Assembly: GCA_016699305.1 (NCBI GenBank)
Contig: CP064970.1
Location: 1-64,000 of the forward strand
DNA: 64,000 bases
Source of the DNA: Alphaproteobacteria bacterium
Lineage (GTDB): Bacteria; Pseudomonadota; Alphaproteobacteria; GCA-016699305
Reading direction: 5' to 3'
Below are positions 59,175-64,000 of this stretch, in pieces; position 1 is the stretch's first letter, and every line of letters starts with the position of its first letter. The notes under the pieces were generated by a model. The model ran no database searches, had not been told where the DNA came from, and was given only the letters and a program-made list of their open reading frames with translations. The translations under genes were made by a program, and so were the position numbers.

Positions 59175-59999
59175 TTACCGCGTGAACAGCAGCGCCAACA
59201 TGGCCATGCCTGCGGCGATGCGATACCAGCCGAACGCCGCCAGGCCATGACGTCCCACGAAGTCGAGGAATGGACGAATAACAATCAGAGCCGAGATAAA
59301 AGCGACGATAAAGCCCACTCCGATGGTCATCGCACCGTCCATACTGATTCCATTCCACCCCTTATATAGGTCATAGGCCGTCGCGCCGAACATGGTGGGT
59401 AAGGACAGAAAGAAGGAGAACTCAGCCGCGGCTTTCTTATCCACGCCGCACAGCATGCCACCCACAATAGTGGTACCCGATCGCGACACGCCCGGGATCA
59501 TCGACACGCATTGGAACAAGCCGATGATAAGGCCCGTGCGCGGTTTGATGGCCTCCATATTCTGAATCTTAGGCGTTTTTGCCCATCGATCGATGAACAG
59601 CAACACGACGCCTCCCAATATAAGCGATGCACACACGACATAATGGTTGAACAAAACCTGTTTGATAAAGCTATGCGCTAGGCCACCAATCACCAAAGCA
59701 GGCAAGAAAGCCACCAAGATGATCAGCACCATCTTGCGCGCCTGCTGACCTCGGGCATCCTGTAGGGGCAGCCCCACGGCCAATCCCCAAAGCTTGCCAA
59801 AGAAGGCCCAGACGACAGCAAGGATGGCTCCCAATTGAATAGCCACTTCGAACACATGGCCCGGCGGCCCCTGGAATCCCAACAATTCGCCAAATAGGAT
59901 TAAATGCCCCGTTGAGGACACCGGCAGAAACTCCGTCAGCCCCTCCACGACACCCAAAACGGCGGCATTGAGTAGATCGGATACGGAAGGCATCAGCAT
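59175..59999 (-). CDS. uppP: Undecaprenyl-diphosphatase UppP/BacA
   Basis: This protein of 274 residues has about eight membrane helices and the two family motifs: EGLTEFLPVSSTGHL near residues 18-32 and PGVSRSGTTIVGGML near 169. It recycles undecaprenyl diphosphate for peptidoglycan and other wall polymers, at the periplasmic side. The start at 59999 has AGGTG 6 bases upstream; a GTG at 60008 is possible. The following 294-base gap to the giant gene shows no other gene. Confidence 0.95.
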   Translation of the reverse strand: MLMPSVSDLLNAAVLGVVEGLTEFLPVSSTGHLILFGELLGFQGPPGHVFEVAIQLGAILAVVWAFFGKLWGLAVGLPLQDARGQQARKMVLIILVAFLPALVIGGLAHSFIKQVLFNHYVVCASLILGGVVLLFIDRWAKTPKIQNMEAIKPRTGLIIGLFQCVSMIPGVSRSGTTIVGGMLCGVDKKAAAEFSFFLSLPTMFGATAYDLYKGWNGISMDGAMTIGVGFIVAFISALIVIRPFLDFVGRHGLAAFGWYRIAAGMAMLALLFTR

Positions 60000-60302
60000 G
60001 TTGAACACCTATAAGCATGATAAGGATTAGGTATCTGTCGGCGCCATATGAACAAAGCTGCCCAGTCTGCGCAACAATAAACAGATTATACACTCACGCG
60101 AAACGTAGATGGAAATGTAATGAATTAAGATGTCATTGGCCTTTGATCTCTAGAATGCCTCTGGGCCGGGGTATTCTGAGGCCAAACGATCACCAGCTAT
60201 CTGTAACTATCTGCTAGCAGTCAATTCTTAACCTTCCTCTGCTTAGATTCTGTCGAGTTGGGCTTGTGGCGAGGCGTATCCCGAGGGGAGAGGGAAGATA
60301 AG

Positions 60303-63300
60303 ATGAAGCGCACCCCCTATTTTGCAAGGCGGCGTGACAACGGTTCCCGAGGGTTCATCTTGGGGCCGATTTTGTATGTTTTGGGCCTTATTGGCGTGGC
60401 CACCGGGGTGTTGTTCGGCGGGTATTCACAGGTGTTGCGCTCGGGAATAACGGTCTCGAACGAGACGGCGGCCCGCAATCAGCTGTTCATGGCCGGTCAA
60501 GCCCTCTCGGCCGCCGCCACCATCGACAATACCACCTATGCCCAGCCCGTGTTGTTGCCGCCGGCCCTTTTGGCCTTTGGCAGCGCGGATGCCGCCAAGC
60601 TGCCTTCGGGCTATGCGGCCATCAGCGGCGGCGGTTCGCCCACGGAAACCGGCGTGTTGGAAGTGTCCTCGGGGGCGCGGCAACTGGATCCGTGGGGACG
60701 CTATTACCTGTATTGCCGCTGGCAGCAAAATCTGGCCGATAGCGCGATGCCCGTCATCAAGCTGATCTCGGCGGGCGCGGATGGCACGGTGCAGACCAAC
60801 TGCGCCCAAAGCGCGACTCCCTCTGGCGACGATCGGACGGAGTATCTATCGGTGGCCATTGCGCGTGAGCGGGCCAATGTGTGGCGGGTGGACAACGCGA
60901 ACAAAGTGACCTTTGGCAACAGCAGCAATGCGGTCAGCGTGCAAGACACCGGCGACATCTCGGCGCGCAATCTGACTCTTTCGGGGACTCTGACGGGTGC
61001 GGGGATGAGCGCCAGCAGCCTGGTCCTGACCACGGCCTTGCCGATCACCAGCGGCGGCACGGGATCCGGCAATGCCAATGGCGCGCTGAGCAATCTGGGC
61101 GGCACCGTCGTGGGCAAGGACGTGTTCACCGCCGCCACCCAAGGCACGGCGCAAGACGCGCTGGGAGCCAGCGCGACGGGCAAGAGCGTATTCACGGCGG
61201 CCAGCCAAGACGCGGCGCAAGGCGCGTTGGGAGCCACCGCGACAGGCAAGGGCGTGTTCACGGCGGCCAGTCAAGACGCGGCGCAAGGCGCATTGGGAGC
61301 CACCGCGACAGGCAAGGGCGTGTTCACGGCGGCCAGCCAAGACGCGGCGCAAGGCGCATTGGGAGCCACCGCGACGGGCAAGAGCGTGTTCATGGCGGCC
61401 AGTCAAGACGCGGCGCAAGGCGCATTGGGAGCCACAGCGACGGGCAAGAGCCTGTTCACGGCGGCCAGCGCGGCGGCGGGACGCACGGCCTTGAGCCTGG
61501 GCACCATCGCCACGCAAGACGCCAACGCCGTGGCGATCACCGGCGGCACGATCAGCGGGGTGACTCTTTCGGGCAGCACGATCACGGGAGATGTCAGCGG
61601 CAATGCGGGCAATGTGACCGGCACGGTGGCCATCGCCAATGGCGGCACCGGGGCGACGACCGCCGCCACCGCGCGCTCCAATCTGGGCACCAACGACGCC
61701 GCCAATCTGACCGCCGGAACCGTGGCCACCGCGCGTTTGGGCAGCGGCACCGCCAACAGCACCACCTATCTGCGCGGTGACAGCACCTGGCAGAGCATAT
61801 CCGCCACCACCAATACTCTCAGCCAAGGCAACACCAGCATCACCGCCACCGACACCGGCGCAGACGGCACGCTGACCTTCGTCACGGAAGGCACCACACG
61901 GATGACCGTTAACCCATCTGGCGTCTTTAATGTCGTGGGCAATGCCACCATCGGCGGTACATTCAGCGCCACGGGAGGAATCAGCGGCACCAATATCAGC
62001 GGCGGCACCATCAGCAACAGCAGCCTCGTCCTGCCCGTCGGCTCTGCCGCTGCACCGTCGTTGTCCTTCACCAGCGACTCCAACACCGGCATCTATTCCC
62101 CCAATGCGGATGCCGTCGCCATATCCACAGGCGGAACGGCGCGCATGACAGTAGACTCGACGGGGCTGTCTCTTGGCGCCGTGGACGGCACAAGTGAAGG
62201 CGCGCAAGTCGCTTGGAATAGATCCAATGGTACCTATTCAAATTGGACGACGGACGTCTATCAAAATGCGTTCCGTATCACGACGTCGGATGCCAATTCC
62301 AACCAAGTCCAGATACTCAACGCCGGTGCAGGAACCGCCGGCCTCTATGTCGAGGGCAAACTCGGCGTAGGAAATAACAACCCCAGCAGCACATTGGACG
62401 TCACAGGCACGCTCAACGTCACGGGCGGCATCACCGGCAATGTAACGGGCAACGTGACGGGCAATGTCACCGGCAATGTGACGGGCACGGCGGCCAATGT
62501 GACCGGCACGGTGGCCATCGCCAATGGCGGCACCGGCGCGACCACGGCAGCCACCGCGCGCTCCAATCTAGGAACCAACGATGCCGCCAACCTGACCACC
62601 GGAACCATGGCCACCGCCCGTCTGGGAAGCGGCACTGCCAACACCACCACCTATCTGCGCGGCGACAGCACCTGGCAACCCCTCTCCGTCAATGCCATCA
62701 GCCAAGGCAACACCAGCATCACCGCCACCGACACCGGCGCCGACGGCACGCTGACCTTCGTCACGGAAGGCACCACACGGATGACCATCGGCAATGCCGG
62801 CCTGGTCAGCATCACCGGAGAACGCCTGGATATTGGAGACGCCACCGCTTACAACCTGTTCGTTGGCTATGGGGCGGGGGCTGCGAATTCAGGCAGCAAC
62901 AGCAACACGGCAGTTGGCGTTCAGGCGCTCTACTCCAACACCACGGGCTACTACAATACCGCGCTGGGCAGACATGTGCTCTACGCCAACACCTCGGGCC
63001 ACACTAACACTGCTGTGGGCTTTCAGGCGCTCAAAGCCAATGACACGGGCTACCTCAATACGGCAGTAGGTTCTGAGGCGCTTACCGCAAACGCCTCGGG
63101 CGTCCTAAACACCGCAATAGGTGTTGAGGCGCTCAAAGCCAATGACACGGGCTACGGCAACATCGCCGTAGGTAATTCGGCGCTCAAAGCCAACACCATG
63201 GGCTTTGAGAACATCGCGGTGGGCATGTTCGCGCTTTTCAACCACACCACGGGCTACAGCAACACGGCTCTTGGATCGGCAGCGGGCATGAACGTCACCA

Positions 63301-64000
63301 CGGGCAACTACAACACACTTCTGGGCAGAGGGGTGGCTTCAACACTGACCACCGGGTCTAATAATATCGTCATCGGATATAGCGCAAATGTGCCGGCGGC
63401 AGACACCAGCGATTATCTAAATATCGGCAACACGATCACGGGGAATCTATCGTCCGGCGATGTCACCATCGCGGGCGTATTAACAGCCACGGGCGGCGTC
63501 AGCGGTAATGTGACCGGCACGGCGGCCAATGTGACCGGCACGGTGGCGGTTGCCAATGGCGGCACCGGCGCGACCACGGCAGCCACCGCACGCTCTAATC
63601 TAGGAACCAACGATGCCGCCAACCTGACCACCGGAACCATGGCCACAGCGCGTTTGGGCAGCGGCACCGCCAACAGCACCACCTATCTGCGCGGCGACAG
63701 CACCTGGCAACCCCTCTCCGTCAATGCCATCAGCCAAGGCAATACCAGCATCACCGCCACCGACACCGGCGCGGACGGCACGCTGACCTTCGTCACGGAG
63801 GGCTCCACACAGATGACCATCGCCAATACGGGCCTGGTCAGCATCGCCGGACCACGCCTTGGGATCGGGAGCGTCGCCACCTTTGGTACATTTGTCGGCT
63901 ATAGCGCGGGAGCTTCGAGTTCTAACACAAACAACGTCGCCGTCGGCTATAACGCTCTCAACGCCAACGTTACCGGAGTCCAAAACACAGCGCTGGGCTT
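60303..64000 (+). CDS. Giant pilin-type adhesin with tail-fibre-like repeats (3' end outside window)
   Basis: One frame runs from ATG 60303 to the window end without a stop: at least 1,232 residues. N-terminus: basic start, then SRG|FILGPILYVLGLIGVATG (prepilin-like site after Gly17, no Glu5). Residues about 42-200 look pseudopilin-like (LDPWGRYYLYC, then IKLISAGADGTVQTNC, then DDRTEYLSV). After about 215 it is fibrous: six 22-residue repeats (271-402), three 62-residue tail-fibre-type modules (VANGGTGATTAATARSNLG, TTYLRGDSTWQ), and ten 17-residue NTAVG-x-x-AL repeats from 868. The last kind is known in bacterial and phage fibres that end in an S74-type self-cleaving chaperone, which would lie beyond the window. 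It is likely an exported surface fibre at a pilus tip. GGGGAGAGGGAAGATAAG precedes the start. Confidence 0.85.
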   Translation, partial: MKRTPYFARRRDNGSRGFILGPILYVLGLIGVATGVLFGGYSQVLRSGITVSNETAARNQLFMAGQALSAAATIDNTTYAQPVLLPPALLAFGSADAAKLPSGYAAISGGGSPTETGVLEVSSGARQLDPWGRYYLYCRWQQNLADSAMPVIKLISAGADGTVQTNCAQSATPSGDDRTEYLSVAIARERANVWRVDNANKVTFGNSSNAVSVQDTGDISARNLTLSGTLTGAGMSASSLVLTTALPITSGGTGSGNANGALSNLGGTVVGKDVFTAATQGTAQDALGASATGKSVFTAASQDAAQGALGATATGKGVFTAASQDAAQGALGATATGKGVFTAASQDAAQGALGATATGKSVFMAASQDAAQGALGATATGKSLFTAASAAAGRTALSLGTIATQDANAVAITGGTISGVTLSGSTITGDVSGNAGNVTGTVAIANGGTGATTAATARSNLGTNDAANLTAGTVATARLGSGTANSTTYLRGDSTWQSISATTNTLSQGNTSITATDTGADGTLTFVTEGTTRMTVNPSGVFNVVGNATIGGTFSATGGISGTNISGGTISNSSLVLPVGSAAAPSLSFTSDSNTGIYSPNADAVAISTGGTARMTVDSTGLSLGAVDGTSEGAQVAWNRSNGTYSNWTTDVYQNAFRITTSDANSNQVQILNAGAGTAGLYVEGKLGVGNNNPSSTLDVTGTLNVTGGITGNVTGNVTGNVTGNVTGTAANVTGTVAIANGGTGATTAATARSNLGTNDAANLTTGTMATARLGSGTANTTTYLRGDSTWQPLSVNAISQGNTSITATDTGADGTLTFVTEGTTRMTIGNAGLVSITGERLDIGDATAYNLFVGYGAGAANSGSNSNTAVGVQALYSNTTGYYNTALGRHVLYANTSGHTNTAVGFQALKANDTGYLNTAVGSEALTANASGVLNTAIGVEALKANDTGYGNIAVGNSALKANTMGFENIAVGMFALFNHTTGYSNTALGSAAGMNVTTGNYNTLLGRGVASTLTTGSNNIVIGYSANVPAADTSDYLNIGNTITGNLSSGDVTIAGVLTATGGVSGNVTGTAANVTGTVAVANGGTGATTAATARSNLGTNDAANLTTGTMATARLGSGTANSTTYLRGDSTWQPLSVNAISQGNTSITATDTGADGTLTFVTEGSTQMTIANTGLVSIAGPRLGIGSVATFGTFVGYSAGASSSNTNNVAVGYNALNANVTGVQNTALG
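61113..61508 (+). repeat. Six tandem 66-base (22-codon) repeats inside the giant gene
   Basis: Units begin at 61113, 61179, 61245, 61311, 61377 and 61443, with consensus GK-x-VFTAASQDAAQGALG. Copies 2-5 are near identical at DNA level; the first and last diverge. They are in frame. Confidence 0.9.
61608..61793 (+). repeat. 186-base tail-fibre-like module, copy A
   Basis: It encodes 62 residues (436-497), with VAIANGGTGATTAATARSNL early and TTYLRGDSTWQ at the end. It is highly similar to copies at 62493-62678 and 63525-63710. A second shared block (SQGNTSITATDTGADGTL) starts at 61821. Confidence 0.9.
62493..62678 (+). repeat. 186-base tail-fibre-like module, copy B
   Basis: This is the second copy (residues 731-792), preceded by four short GN-V-TG steps from about 62437. 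The shared block resumes at 62700. Confidence 0.9.
62904..63413 (+). repeat. Ten tandem 51-base (17-codon) repeats, NTAVG-x-x-AL type
   Basis: Units start every 51 bases from 62904, with consensus NTAVG-x-x-AL-x-A-N-x-TGY. The last two units drift. The same pattern begins again at about 63891-64000, so a second array is entered at the window edge. Confidence 0.9.
63525..63710 (+). repeat. 186-base tail-fibre-like module, copy C
   Basis: This is the third copy (residues 1075-1136). The shared block resumes at 63732. Distances A-B (885 bases) and B-C (1,032 bases) are multiples of three, so recombination between copies keeps the frame. Confidence 0.9.

Noticed and set aside
60009..60302. Gene or riboswitch between uppP and the giant gene
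   Set aside because: Only a weak GCCTC/GAGGC inverted repeat and short frames are visible; not enough for a call.
61113..63413. Tandem repeats that might be read as a CRISPR array
   Set aside because: Units are directly adjacent, in frame and protein-coding, without unique spacers or cas genes.
60846..63983. Long reverse-strand open frames with Arg/Gly/Ala-rich repeats
   Set aside because: They are the antisense of the repetitive giant gene; the + frame has pilin-like and fibre-like sense text and a start with a ribosome-binding site.

Overview
The window looks like the chromosome of an alphaproteobacterium, probably Rhodospirillales-like. The evidence is a fused cytochrome b/c1 gene, paired b and b' ATP synthase subunits, a FYDLN-acid (TIGR02300) protein, hopanoid radical-SAM HpnH, and an rpmF-plsX-fabH cluster. 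Overall GC is fairly high, with local AT-rich islands. The placement rests on gene content only, because there is no rRNA gene here.

Region 1 (1-12.2 kb) is the right part of a prophage with a Mu-type contractile-tail module: tape measure, DNA circulation protein, gp44/P-like hub, gp45-, gp46-, gp47- and gp48-like baseplate proteins, tail fibre, fibre assembly protein and a LamG-like appendage. A lysis cassette follows: membrane protein, muramidase-like protein with a C-terminal membrane anchor, and overlapping Rz/Rz1-type spanins. The end carries an AT-rich reverse-strand DUF5710 gene, four consecutive stem-loops, a Dam-type methylase, a strong hairpin and tRNA-Ala(GGC), whose 3' end faces the prophage.

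Region 2 (12.3-20.2 kb) is a glycosylation island. A leftward operon of cupin, SDR epimerase, DegT aminotransferase and TylF-like methyltransferase lies beside two convergent GT41 (SPINDLY/OGT-like) proteins. One is canonical and the other has lost the signature loop.

Region 3 (20.3-34.9 kb) is housekeeping: Rieske and fused cytochrome b/c1, atpE-b'-b, rbfA-(DHH phosphoesterase)-truB-rpsO-(Nudix), hpnH, ispH, a sensor kinase, a CCA-type nucleotidyltransferase and a LOG protein. The c1 half of the cytochrome b/c1 fusion has CxxCP instead of CxxCH, and the Qo-site PEWY reads PAWY. The usual neighbours atpI/atpB, pnp, rpsM and rpsK are absent from this window.

Region 4 (34.9-60.0 kb) has a type IVB-like lipoprotein secretin coupled to a Hydin-type/PilP-like periplasmic protein, an L,D-transpeptidase, secY-adk, small envelope and stress proteins (CsbD-like, BON, DUF3309, a Cys-rich membrane protein), fabH-plsX-rpmF, clpB, a pilin-like protein, HU, tpiA, a PpiD-like foldase, efp, suhB and uppP.

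Region 5 (60.3-64.0 kb, open at the right edge) is one very long open reading frame with no stop codon in the window. It has a prepilin-like N-terminus and a pseudopilin-like globular domain. These lead into nested tail-fibre-type and 'NTAVG-x-x-AL' repeats like those of proteins carrying an S74-type chaperone. Together with the secretin and the second pilin-like protein it suggests a dispersed, poorly described pilus whose tip or minor pilin is fused to a phage-like fibre. This is the best candidate for a new system in the window.
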